A program made the position numbers and the translations under genes. A DNA stretch of 64,000 nt from Multifurca ochricompacta (Eukaryota; Basidiomycota; Agaricomycetes; Russulales; Russulaceae): contig WTXG01000153.1 in the NCBI GenBank assembly GCA_022496185.1, forward strand, positions 24,015 through 88,014. Reading direction: 5' to 3'. Below the pieces are notes generated by a model. That model did no database searches and was not told where the DNA came from. It saw only the letters and a list, made by a program, of their open reading frames with translations. Within the stretch, counting starts at the first letter, position 1. Each line of letters opens with the position of its first letter. Positions 43,691-52,503 of this stretch are shown here, piece after piece.

Positions 43691-44264
43691 TGTTATGAAC
43701 CCCGTCTCTCCCAGTCTTTTTCTTCTTACCCAACGACAACCCCTCCCTGCCGCCTACCCTTCACTATCAGATTACGTCTCCATCATGGGATCCATCACAT
43801 GCCTTGCTCCCTTCCCCATGATAGTCTTTGTCTTTGTTTGCATCACTGTACTTATGTTTGACCCCCTTATCTCTTATCTTTATGACCGGACACTTACTTA
43901 ATTCCCTATCAGAAGCGCGGCTTTATGCCCTCCACTTTCGTATATTCGGGCCCATATGACTCCGTCGTATCTTATCTTTAGATGCTCATTCGATTACATA
44001 TATAAGTCCACTGTAGCTACCTTGTAGACCTCAGACTCAACTTATTGAATACATCGGTGCTTGTCTTCTGGACTCCCCTTTGTCTCTTGAAGATCACTAG
44101 TCTCAGTGCTTCTGGCACTTTCCGCTCACCATCGTCTTAGAGAACAGCCTCTTTGACTTTGACTCATCACACCCGACTCCAAGGGATCCGATTGATCCCT
44201 TATCTAAATCCACAAACCAAGCTGTCACACAAGTCGTGTGGAACATCCCGCACTGGACGTAACA
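43691..44264 (+). repeat. A3 3' LTR (574 bp)
   Basis: TGTTATGAACCCC...GGACGTAACA after the tract AGAAGAGGGGGTGA. It is nearly identical to the 5' LTR; the first bases already show a CG/TG difference (TTACGAAC against TTATGAAC). Confidence 0.94.
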
Positions 44265-44417
44265 AGGGGGGATCATCTTCATCCTGAAGTTGATGGAGGT
44301 GTCATGCACAGTCTGTGGCCTTGGGGGCTGCAGACAAAGTGTGATAGTGAGGAGAAGGGGGGCACCACATAAATGTGACATCTGTGAGGGGGTGATCTGC
44401 AAGCAATTGAGCGAGGG
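44265..44417 (-). pseudogene. LINE ORF segment between A3 and A5
   Basis: About 150 bases that continue the LINE on the minus strand (LNCLQITPSQMSHLCG, TSINFRMKMIPP). The composition fits the region before the terminal RNase H. A5 starts at 44418. Confidence 0.55.
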
Positions 44418-44434
44418 TGTTATGTCTGGTGCAG
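44418..44434 (-). repeat. Outer 17 bp of the A5 3' LTR
   Basis: TGTTATGTCTGGTGCAG is the end of the minus-strand LTR that continues at 51897. A4 inserted here; TGCAG is its duplicated target. Confidence 0.85.
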
Positions 44435-45011
44435 TGTTACAACCCCTACCGTCTGTCCCCGTTTTCTTTCTACTGCCCAGTGACGACCCCTCTTTGCCGC
44501 CCACTTTACACTTCTCTATCACGTCTCCATCGTGGGACCCCTCACGTGCCCTGCTCCCATCCCTGTGACCAACCTGTTGACGTGTTGTTTACTTTCTTAT
44601 CTTCTTATCTCCTTATCTCCTTATCTTAAGATCGGACACTTACTTAGTACCCTATCAGAAGCCAGGCTTTACGCCCTCCGCTTCCGTATATTTGGGCCCA
44701 TCTGACTCTGTACCCTTATCTCGTAGACGCCCACTGAGTTACGTATATAAGTCCGCTGTAGCTACCCTGTAGACCTCAGACTTGACTTATTGAATACATC
44801 GGTGCCTGTCTTCTGGACGTCTCCTTTGATCTTTGACTCAGTTGTCTCAGGTGCTTCTGGCACTTCTCCGTTCAACATCGTCTTAGGGAAGCGTCCCTTT
44901 GACCTTGACTCATCCCTCTTACACTCCAAGGAGCCTTATTGGTTTCTTATCTGACTTCACGAACTACGCTGTCACACAAGTCGTGTGGAATGTCCTGCAC
45001 CGGACGTAACA
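44435..45011 (+). repeat. A4 5' LTR (577 bp)
   Basis: TGTTACAACCCC...GGACGTAACA. TATA box TATATAA at 44744-44750; the predicted transcript start AGACTTGACTT at 44778-44788 lies 34 bases downstream. Confidence 0.96.
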
Positions 45012-45013
45012 TC

Positions 45014-45024
45014 AAGTCAAGTCT
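45014..45024 (+). promoter_or_regulatory. A4 self-primer site
   Basis: AAGTCAAGTCT, 2 bases after the LTR, is the exact reverse complement of AGACTTGACTT at 44778-44788. There is no TGG for a tRNA 3' end. This arrangement matches Tf1-type self-priming, in which the RNA 5' end folds back and is cut by RNase H to give the primer. Confidence 0.78.
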
Positions 45025-45030
45025 CTCATC

Positions 45031-46544
45031 GTGGCTTCTAGCCGCAGTCAGACCCTGTTTAAAGAAGAACTCATTGAACGCAGAGACGAGAATAATCTTT
45101 CACAGCAAGTACTTGGCTCTGCCGCCTGGAAAGATTTTGAATCCGAGTTTGGATACTACGTCTATCACGACGGAAGATACCAGCCGGTAGAATACGACGA
45201 CGAGAAAAGAGTTTGGTATCGTATCCGATATTCGGACAGCCGACACTCTTGGGTCACTACAGGACCCGCCCCACCTGAATTTGGATTAGGACCGTGGAGA
45301 GAAAATCCCCCGGCCATTGTCACGGACTCTGAACCAGAAGAGTACGTAGAAGAACATAGCGAAGAAGCACTGGTATTAGCGTCGACTACCACCCCAGTTG
45401 CACCAGCAGTTGTCACGATCAGAGCCCCTGCTTTGACAACTCCTCAGATATCTACACAGTCCACCAGCACCGCTACCCCATCGAAACAAAGAATGTCTAC
45501 TATTGCCGCCCAGCTCCCAGACCCAGCTCCTCCCCCGCCACCCCGCCGGCGATGATGCCGCCAAATATACCCCCACCCTCTGGGCGGCTGTCGGGAGTAC
45601 TGCCCCAGACATTCACCGGGGACCGCTCCCAGAGCAAGAAATTCATGTTGGAGTTTACGACATTCAAGAATTTCAACCATGATGTTCCCCAGATCATCAA
45701 CCCCTTTCAACGCGCCAATCTCTTCCTATCTCTGATACGAGGAGACGCAGTAGATGACTGGACAATGGAACAGCTGGAATGGCTGAACGAAGAAATTGAA
45801 AGTGGTCGTCGTACCACTAGTGAAGGTCTTTGGGAGACGATTGCCCAGAGATTCAAGGATGCGTTCACAGATGGGCAGGCCAAGCAGAAGGCTGCCCGAG
45901 AGCTGAAGTCCCTTAAAATGGAAAAAGGGGAATTGGATGCCTATGTGGCAAAATTCAGAAGCCTGGCGAATAGGGCTGGGTATGATACGGACGAAGAGGC
46001 TACATTGGACCTCTTCTCGCAAGGGTTGCCCAACCCGCTGGTCAAAAACATTATCCAATTTCATCATCCCCAGGACTGGGATGCATGGGTCGATGCTGCC
46101 AGACGACAGCAACAAGATTATCTCGACTTCCAGACACGTTTCGGAGTCGATACGAAGAAAGGAAAAACCCGCGACCAGTGGAAGGCCGCCTTTGGAATTA
46201 AACCCGCCCATGCCCCCCAAAGGGATCCAAACGCGATGGACACTTCAGCTGACAGAACCAGAGCGCGAGTGGCGCTTACTGAAGACGAACGACAGACGCT
46301 GATGAAGGAGGGGAGATGCTTTCGCTGCAAAGCTTTGGGCCACATGTCAAGGGAATGCCCAAGGAAAGGGGCACGAGTGGTGGAGGCGACGGTCTCACCC
46401 ATCCGCAACAATCCACCCACCGTCGACAAAAAGACGCCGACGAAAGAAGAAAAGGCGCAAGAAATATGGGCAAATATGATGAAGGAGAGTGAGGAAGTGC
46501 AAGCCATCTTGGTAGAAAAGGCGTTCGCCAAAAAGGATTTTTGA
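45031..46544 (+). pseudogene. A4 gag, one frame break, no ATG at its start
   Basis: Capsid and nucleocapsid protein. The first frame (45031-45555) opens with GTG after CATCAAGTC and no ATG precedes the Pro-rich hinge. It ends in a frameshift near 45543, where the sequence has two extra bases relative to A3. The second frame (45552-46544) carries the Gag core (FTGDRSQSKKFMLEF, AVDDWTMEQLEWLN) and one CCHC knuckle (CFRCKALGHMSREC). It stops in GATTTTTGA at 46544, where pol lies in the -1 frame. Confidence 0.9.
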
Positions 46545-49500
46545 TTGGCTCTACCCCATCGGCCTGGGCACGAGCATTACATGTAACCTCTGTGTACACT
46601 AGTCGCTTCAAATCACTGAAAATACCAGTACATTTCGAGACTACGCAGAGGACGGCCGACCGAGACATCCTGATAGATTCAGGAGCTACCGACAACTTCA
46701 TTAGTCCGCGAATGGCAAGGACCATGGGTTTGGGGATGCTGGAACTTCCCCAAGAAAAGAATATTTGGAACATAGATGGGACGGCCAATAAAGCCGGGAA
46801 GATCACTCATTACACCGATCTCAACGTCCAAGTAGGAGAAAGGACAAAAGCAATTCGATTCCTGGTTACCAACCTAGGGAGTGAAGATCTGATCCTAGGG
46901 TATCCGTGGTTGGCTGCGTTTGAACCAAAAATCAATTGGAGCGATGCAACCATGGACAAGGAATGTTACCCTGTTCTCATTACGTCGTTGGGATACGATT
47001 ACGCTGTCAGACATGCGAAGACAGTAGGAGAGGACGAAGGTCGCTGTTATGCTACCAAGGCATCAGAACTTGCTCAGAAGGCAGTGGAAGGACATGCTGA
47101 GAAAACCTTTGAAGAGGTGGTGCCGACAGAATATCACCAACACTGGAAGGTATTCTCGGAAGAGGAATCGCAGCGCTTCCCACCTGCGCGCCCTTGGGAC
47201 CATGCTATCGAATTTACACCTGACACCCCATCTTCCATCGACTGCAAAATCTACCCACTGTCCCCGAAGGAGCAGACAGCCCTCACAACATTCCTCGAAG
47301 AGCACCTCGCGAAAGGCTACATTCGTCCGTCCAAGTCACCATATGCATCACCCTTCTTCTTCATCAAAAAGAAGGATGGTAAACTTCGACCAGTCCAGGA
47401 TTACCGACGAATAAACGCCCACACCATAAAGAATGCTTACCCCCTTCCTCTTATCTCTGAACTCATCGACACCATGCGGGACAAGTCCCTCTTCTCCAAA
47501 ATGGATGTCCGATGGGGGTACAACAACATCAGAATTAAAGAAGGAGATCAATGTAAAGCCGCGTTTAAAACCAACCAGGGACTCTTCGAACCAAATGTCA
47601 TGTTCTTCGGCCTCACTAACTCGCCCGCCACTTTTCAATCTATGATGAACCACATTTTCCGCGACCTCATCCTCACAGGTGAAGTAGTGGTGTACATGGA
47701 TGACATCCTTGTGGCGACGACAGACGATTTGGCCCATCACAGAGAGCGAGTCCACCAGGTATTGGGAATTCTACACGAACACGATCTATATCTCAAACCA
47801 GCCAAGTGCTCGTTTGAGCAACGAAGCGTAGAATACCTAGGGGTCATCCTGGAAGGAGGATGTGTCCGAATGGACCCGGTAAAGGTGCAAGGGATCCGGG
47901 AGTGGCCCGTACCCACGTGTATCAAGGATGTACGATCCTTCATTGGATTCTGCAATTTCTACCGACGGTTTGTACGAGGATTCTCCGGAATTGCCCAACC
48001 ATTGAACGGACTATTGAAGAAGGACGTCCCCTGGCACTGGGGAGAGGAACAGCAACGAGCCTTTGAACAGATCCGAGATATCGTGGGCTCAGAGCCAGTT
48101 CTCCTACAACCAGACCTCAAGCAACCCTTTGAACTCGAAGTAGATGCATCGCATTTTGCAAATGGAGCCGTACTCAACCAACGGGATGCAACGGGATTGC
48201 TTCACCCGGTTGCCTTTTACTCGGAGACATTCTCACCGGCAGAACGAAACTATGATATTTGGGACAGAGAACTGCTCGCCATTGTGAAAGCATTACGACA
48301 TTGGCGATCATACCTAGCAGGGACCCCCCACAAAACCATTATTCACACTGACCACTCCAACTTATTGTACTGGAAAGAACCTCACAAGATTAGTCGACGG
48401 GTCGCCCGTGAAGTCCTAGAGTTGGAAGAATACAACTTCGTGTTGAAACACATTGCAGGAAGTCGCAATGCACGCGCGGATGCCCTGTCACGACGACCTG
48501 ACTTGAACAATGGCGAAGAGGACAATAACGATGTCACAGTCCTACCTGAAGAGGTGTTCGCAAAAACCGCCGTCGTGAGCCTCCATGACATGGACTTATG
48601 GGCTCAAGTGTCACAAAACATGAACCAACAGCTATGCAAGTCATGGGCAGACGCACATAATCTAAAGAAGATTGATGGCCTTTGGTGGAAGGACGGGGAT
48701 CGTCTCGTTGTCACCGGTGGCGACAACATTAAGAGGGGGGTGATCCATTTTCACCACGACCTCCCTTCTGCAGGACACCCCGGCATTGCTAACACGTACG
48801 CCTTGGCCAAACGAGACTACTGGTGGCCAAACATGAAGAAGGATGTGGAAGAGTATGTGAAGGGATGCGCGGACTGCCAAGCCAATAAAGTAAACACGCA
48901 CCCGCACCCGCCAGCGCCATTCCCAATCACGCCCACAACCTCGACACCGTTCCAGACCATCGCGATGGACTTCATAGTTAAACTCCCCACCTCCAGAGGG
49001 TTCGACTCCATCTTAACCATCACCGACCACGACTGTTCTAAAGCGGCACTGTTCATACCCTGTAATGAATCTGTCACAGCGGAAGGAGTGGCCAAACTCT
49101 ACCTGGATCATGTCTACAGACACTACGGACTCCCAGAAAAGATCATCTCCGACCGTGACCCGCGCTTCACCTCCGCATTTGCCAGAGCACTCTGTAAAAC
49201 CTTGGACATCACCCAGAACATCTCGACTGCCTATCATCCACAGACTGATGGACAATCAGAAAGAACAAACCAGTGGCTGGAACAATACCTTCGGTTCTGG
49301 TGCAATGGACGACAGGACGATTGGGCCGACTGGTTGGCAATGGCGGAGTTTGCACACAACTCATGGCCTAACGGGACTACTAAGACCCCTCCATTCTCAC
49401 TTATCATGGGATGGACGCCACGGACTAACTGGACTAAGAAACCCACAAACGTCCCCGCCGCTGCGCAGCGTATCAGCCAATGGGAAGAGATCCGGAAATC

Positions 49501-50008
49501 GGCCAATGAGAATCTGCTCAAGGCGCAGAGAACCTTATCTGAAAAACCATCGACGTTCACGCCGTATCGGACCAATGACCTCGTCTGGCTGGAGGGAAGG
49601 AACATCCATACGTCACACCCCACGGCCAAGTTAGCCCCCCGACGTCACGGGCCCTTCGAGATAGCAAGGAAGCTGTCAGACGTGTCGTATGAACTCAAGC
49701 TTCCGCCCACATGGAGAATTCATCCGGTCTTCCATGCTAGACTTCTGACGCCTTACAAAGAAACATCCCTGCATGGGGAAAACTTCCCAAGACCCCCCCC
49801 TGAATTAATCGATGGAGAAGCGGAGTGGGAAGTGGAGCGAATTCTAGACTCCTCACGTAAAGGCCGAGGGCGCAAGTTGCACTACCTAGTCAAGTGGAAG
49901 GGATTCCCAGACTCTGACAGTTCGTGGGAGCCAGCAGGGAATATCTTTGCCCCGGTCCTTATCTCGGAGTTCCACGCCCGACATCCTGAGGCGCCCAAGA
50001 ATAGTTAA
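46541..50008 (+). CDS. A4 pol polyprotein (1155 codons), intact
   Basis: Protease, reverse transcriptase, RNase H, integrase and chromodomain in one frame. Protease: DSGAT at about residue 45. RT: LRPVQDYRRIN, FSKMDVRWGYNN, FFGLTNSPATFQ and YMDD at about 385. RNase H: Asp in LEVDASHFANG, Glu in DRELLAIV, Asp in HTDHSNLLYW, and ADALSRRPD. Integrase: zinc domain HFHHDLPSAGHPG...GCADCQ (about 735-778), Asp in MDFIV (809), Asp in SDRDP (870), Glu in SERTNQ (905). Chromodomain at about 1095-1150 (WEVERILDSSRKGRGRKLHYLVKWKGF). The given start is a TTG inside the gag overlap; a -1 shift at TTTTT before the gag stop is the likely route. All catalytic residues are present. Confidence 0.96.
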   Translation: MIGSTPSAWARALHVTSVYTSRFKSLKIPVHFETTQRTADRDILIDSGATDNFISPRMARTMGLGMLELPQEKNIWNIDGTANKAGKITHYTDLNVQVGERTKAIRFLVTNLGSEDLILGYPWLAAFEPKINWSDATMDKECYPVLITSLGYDYAVRHAKTVGEDEGRCYATKASELAQKAVEGHAEKTFEEVVPTEYHQHWKVFSEEESQRFPPARPWDHAIEFTPDTPSSIDCKIYPLSPKEQTALTTFLEEHLAKGYIRPSKSPYASPFFFIKKKDGKLRPVQDYRRINAHTIKNAYPLPLISELIDTMRDKSLFSKMDVRWGYNNIRIKEGDQCKAAFKTNQGLFEPNVMFFGLTNSPATFQSMMNHIFRDLILTGEVVVYMDDILVATTDDLAHHRERVHQVLGILHEHDLYLKPAKCSFEQRSVEYLGVILEGGCVRMDPVKVQGIREWPVPTCIKDVRSFIGFCNFYRRFVRGFSGIAQPLNGLLKKDVPWHWGEEQQRAFEQIRDIVGSEPVLLQPDLKQPFELEVDASHFANGAVLNQRDATGLLHPVAFYSETFSPAERNYDIWDRELLAIVKALRHWRSYLAGTPHKTIIHTDHSNLLYWKEPHKISRRVAREVLELEEYNFVLKHIAGSRNARADALSRRPDLNNGEEDNNDVTVLPEEVFAKTAVVSLHDMDLWAQVSQNMNQQLCKSWADAHNLKKIDGLWWKDGDRLVVTGGDNIKRGVIHFHHDLPSAGHPGIANTYALAKRDYWWPNMKKDVEEYVKGCADCQANKVNTHPHPPAPFPITPTTSTPFQTIAMDFIVKLPTSRGFDSILTITDHDCSKAALFIPCNESVTAEGVAKLYLDHVYRHYGLPEKIISDRDPRFTSAFARALCKTLDITQNISTAYHPQTDGQSERTNQWLEQYLRFWCNGRQDDWADWLAMAEFAHNSWPNGTTKTPPFSLIMGWTPRTNWTKKPTNVPAAAQRISQWEEIRKSANENLLKAQRTLSEKPSTFTPYRTNDLVWLEGRNIHTSHPTAKLAPRRHGPFEIARKLSDVSYELKLPPTWRIHPVFHARLLTPYKETSLHGENFPRPPPELIDGEAEWEVERILDSSRKGRGRKLHYLVKWKGFPDSDSSWEPAGNIFAPVLISEFHARHPEAPKNS

Positions 50009-50044
50009 AAGGATGACCCGCACCTCAAGTAAAATCCCTAGTAC

Positions 50045-51283
50045 ATGCTCCCCCAGCAACGTTCTACCACCATTAAATCCATCATGTCTTTTGTCGCTGC
50101 CAACGCCGCCGTTGATGCCTTCACTTCTTCCGTTGTAGTTGTCGAGAACTTCCCCTCTGCCCATCCCTCCACACGTCCCTCCTCCCCCATTGATTACGAG
50201 GCCGCTGAAGCTCGGGTCAAAAATCAATCTCCCAACCCCAACGATGACTTCGAGCACAGCAAGGAACCACACCCGAATGACCTGGTGGGTATGGAGTCGG
50301 ACGATGAGGTCCCCGAATTCCCCTTCTTCGCTAATAACCCCAACTCCTCCACGTACTACCCGCTGGAGATCACCATGGGCGATGGAACGGTTGCAATCGC
50401 CAGATACATTTTCTACACCAACGGAGGAATGGATGTCGCTGGGTGTATGAAGAAGGACGGTCCCGTTTATGGAGCTCCGGTTTATCTGGAGGAAAGGTAC
50501 ACTGGTCGCCTGCATCACACGATGACCGACGAACAGCTGGGGCACTTGGCTGCCGAAGATTCCAGAGCGTTTGCCATTGACGAAGTATTGAGTGACATGC
50601 GACTTCCGCGCCTCAAAGCCGAGGTAATGAGGCTGCGGAAGAACCTAACCTTGCGCAATACACTCAATCGACAATATAAAGAACACGCCAAGATGATGGC
50701 CCGACTAACCAATGGGATGTTCCAGATCGAGCAGGAGTTGGTGGAGATTCGGAAGAGGCTGGAGAAAGGAGATGCATACCAGACAATTGCCGAGAGGTAC
50801 GCTGACACATACGCCCGACCCCTCCCCCCGCGATCACTGGGGGCCGCCCCGGTGTTGCTGCCAAATCGATTTGAGATGCCGCGTATGCATGAGAACCCCC
50901 GCGGGGAAACGTGTTGGCGTTGTGACAGTAAGTACCACATCAGCTGGAACTGTCCTCTCAACCGCAAATGGTGCCGGCACTGTCGCAGCAATCTGCACTG
51001 GAGCAGGTTCTGCATCTTCCGCCGAGTGGGAGTCGCCCCGACTATCAGCAACCCGTCCGGGTGGTGCGGCAAGTGTCTGCGTCACAATGCGGGACATCGG
51101 GAGTTGGACTGCCCCGTTCACGACTTATGCCGTTTGTGCGGACAAAGGGGTCCCTACGGATTCCTCCGCACTCACCAATGCCCTCAAGATGCGGACAAAG
51201 AGAATTACACCATGGACGATCGTAATGTAGCTGACGATTACCTGGAGTTGGTACAGGATGATGACGGTACGAGTCGTTTCTAG
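50045..51283 (+). CDS. A4 post-pol ORF (ORF3), four zinc-knuckle protein (412 aa)
   Basis: This is the intact reference copy of the third ORF. It starts 36 bases after the pol stop at ATG 50045; MSF at residue 15 is the other candidate. Regions: N-terminal Ala/Val/Ser part, acidic SDDEVPEFPF near 85, a globular-looking stretch with PVYGAPVYLEERYTGRLHH, a charged helix (about 185-245), then the knuckles: C290-C293-H298-C303 and C310-C313-H318-C323 (both C-x2-C-x4-H-x4-C), C341-C344-H351-C356, and C362-C365-H377-C379. No signal peptide or membrane segment, so it is not an envelope protein. Relative to A1 about seven residues differ in the last 300. Function unknown; nucleic-acid binding is inferred. 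Confidence 0.9.
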   Translation: MLPQQRSTTIKSIMSFVAANAAVDAFTSSVVVVENFPSAHPSTRPSSPIDYEAAEARVKNQSPNPNDDFEHSKEPHPNDLVGMESDDEVPEFPFFANNPNSSTYYPLEITMGDGTVAIARYIFYTNGGMDVAGCMKKDGPVYGAPVYLEERYTGRLHHTMTDEQLGHLAAEDSRAFAIDEVLSDMRLPRLKAEVMRLRKNLTLRNTLNRQYKEHAKMMARLTNGMFQIEQELVEIRKRLEKGDAYQTIAERYADTYARPLPPRSLGAAPVLLPNRFEMPRMHENPRGETCWRCDSKYHISWNCPLNRKWCRHCRSNLHWSRFCIFRRVGVAPTISNPSGWCGKCLRHNAGHRELDCPVHDLCRLCGQRGPYGFLRTHQCPQDADKENYTMDDRNVADDYLELVQDDDGTSRF

Positions 51284-51314
51284 CCGGGTCTGCTAGAACC
51301 AGAAGAGGGGGTGA

Positions 51315-51891
51315 TGTTACAACCCCTACCGTCTGTCCCCGTTTTCTTTCTACTGCCCAGTGACGACCCCTCTTTGCCGCCCACTTTACACTTCTCTATC
51401 ACGTCTCCATCGTGGGACCCCTCACGTGCCCTGCTCCCATCCCCGTGACCAACCTGTTGACGTGTTGTTTACTTTCTTATCTTCTTATCTCCTTATCTCC
51501 TTATCTTAAGATCGGACACTTACTTAGTACCCTATCAGAAGCCAGGCTTTACGCCCTCCGCTTCCGTATATTTGGGCCCATCTGACTCTGTACCCTTATC
51601 TCGTAGACGCCCACTGAGTTACGTATATAAGTCCGCTGTAGCTACCCTGTAGACCTCAGACTTGACTTATTGAATACATCGGTGCCTGTCTTCTGGACGT
51701 CTCCTTTGATCTTTGACTCAGTTGTCTCAGGTGCTTCTGGCACTTCTCCGTTCAACATCGTCTTAGGGAAGCGTCCCTTTGACCTTGACTCATCCCTCTT
51801 ACACTCCAAGGAGCCTTATTGGTTTCTTATCTGACTTCACGAACTACGCTGTCACACAAGTTGTGTGGAACGTCCTGCACCGGACGTAACA
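51315..51891 (+). repeat. A4 3' LTR (577 bp)
   Basis: Starts after the purine tract AGAAGAGGGGGTGA. It differs from the 5' LTR in three CG/TG positions only. Confidence 0.96.
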
Positions 51892-51896
51892 TGCAG

Positions 51897-52472
51897 GATG
51901 TTCCACATGACTTGTGTGACAGCATGGTTCACAGGTTCAGGTAAGAGACCAATAAGGCCTCTTGGAGTTAAAGTGTGATGAGTCAAAGTCAAAGAGGCTG
52001 TACTCTAAGACAATGGTGAGCAGAAGAGTACCAGAAGTACTGAGACAATCAAGCTTAAGGATTCAAGGGGAAGTCCAGAAGATGAACACCAATGTATTCA
52101 ATAAGTCGAGTCTGAGGTCTACAGGGTAGCTACAGCAGACTTATATACATAATTCAGTGGGCATCTATGAGATAAGGATATGGAGTCAAGTGGGCCCAAA
52201 TATATGAAAGCATAGGGTGTAAAGCCTGGCTTCTGATAGGGTATTAAGTAAGTGTCTGGTCATAGAGATAGGAAGATAAAAGATAACAAGATAAGGGTCA
52301 ATCATAAGCAAACAACAAGTCAATAAGTACAAAGGGAGTCACGGGGATGGGAGCAGAGCATGGGATGGGTCCCAGGATGGAGATGTGATCAGAAAATGTA
52401 GGGTAGGTGGCAAGGAGGGGTTGTCACTGGGGAGAGTGAAGAAAATGGGGTTGGATGGCAGAGGTTGTAACA
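51897..52472 (-). repeat. A5 3' LTR, main part
   Basis: On the minus strand the LTR starts TGTTACAACCTCTGCC at 52472 and runs to the A4 junction; the last 17 bp are at 44418-44434. It retains the TATATAAGTC promoter block and AGACTCGACTT. CpG is depleted relative to A4. Confidence 0.9.
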
Positions 52473-52503
52473 TCACCCCCTCTTCTGGTTCTAGCAGACC
52501 CAG

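Larger units (their letters stand above)
36224..44264 (+). mobile_element. Ty3/Gypsy element A3, full length with target duplication
   Basis: LTRs at 36224-36797 and 43691-44264 (574 bp each) flank gag, pol and the post-pol ORF. The duplication AGGGG (36219-36223 and 44265-44269) is exact. A solo LTR interrupts ORF3. Few point defects break the genes, so it is older than A4 but recognisable throughout. Confidence 0.95.
34822..44417 (-). mobile_element. LINE (non-LTR retrotransposon) 3' end, minus strand, with nested insertions
   Basis: Reading leftward from 44417, a coding segment, a 3' untranslated region and a poly(A) tail (a run of about 22 T on the plus strand at 34822-34844) form the end of a LINE. 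F (35216-35819) and A3 (36224-44264) sit inside, and A5 cuts the 5' side at 44418. Endonuclease and RT domains are not in the window. Confidence 0.72.
44435..51891 (+). mobile_element. Ty3/Gypsy element A4, youngest full-length copy (7457 bp)
   Basis: Two 577-bp LTRs differ at only three positions. The 5-bp duplication TGCAG is exact (44430-44434 and 51892-51896). Order: 5' LTR, self-primer site, gag, pol, ORF3, purine tract, 3' LTR. Pol and ORF3 are intact; gag has one frame break. It landed in the 3' LTR of A5. It is the reference copy of the family. Confidence 0.97.
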
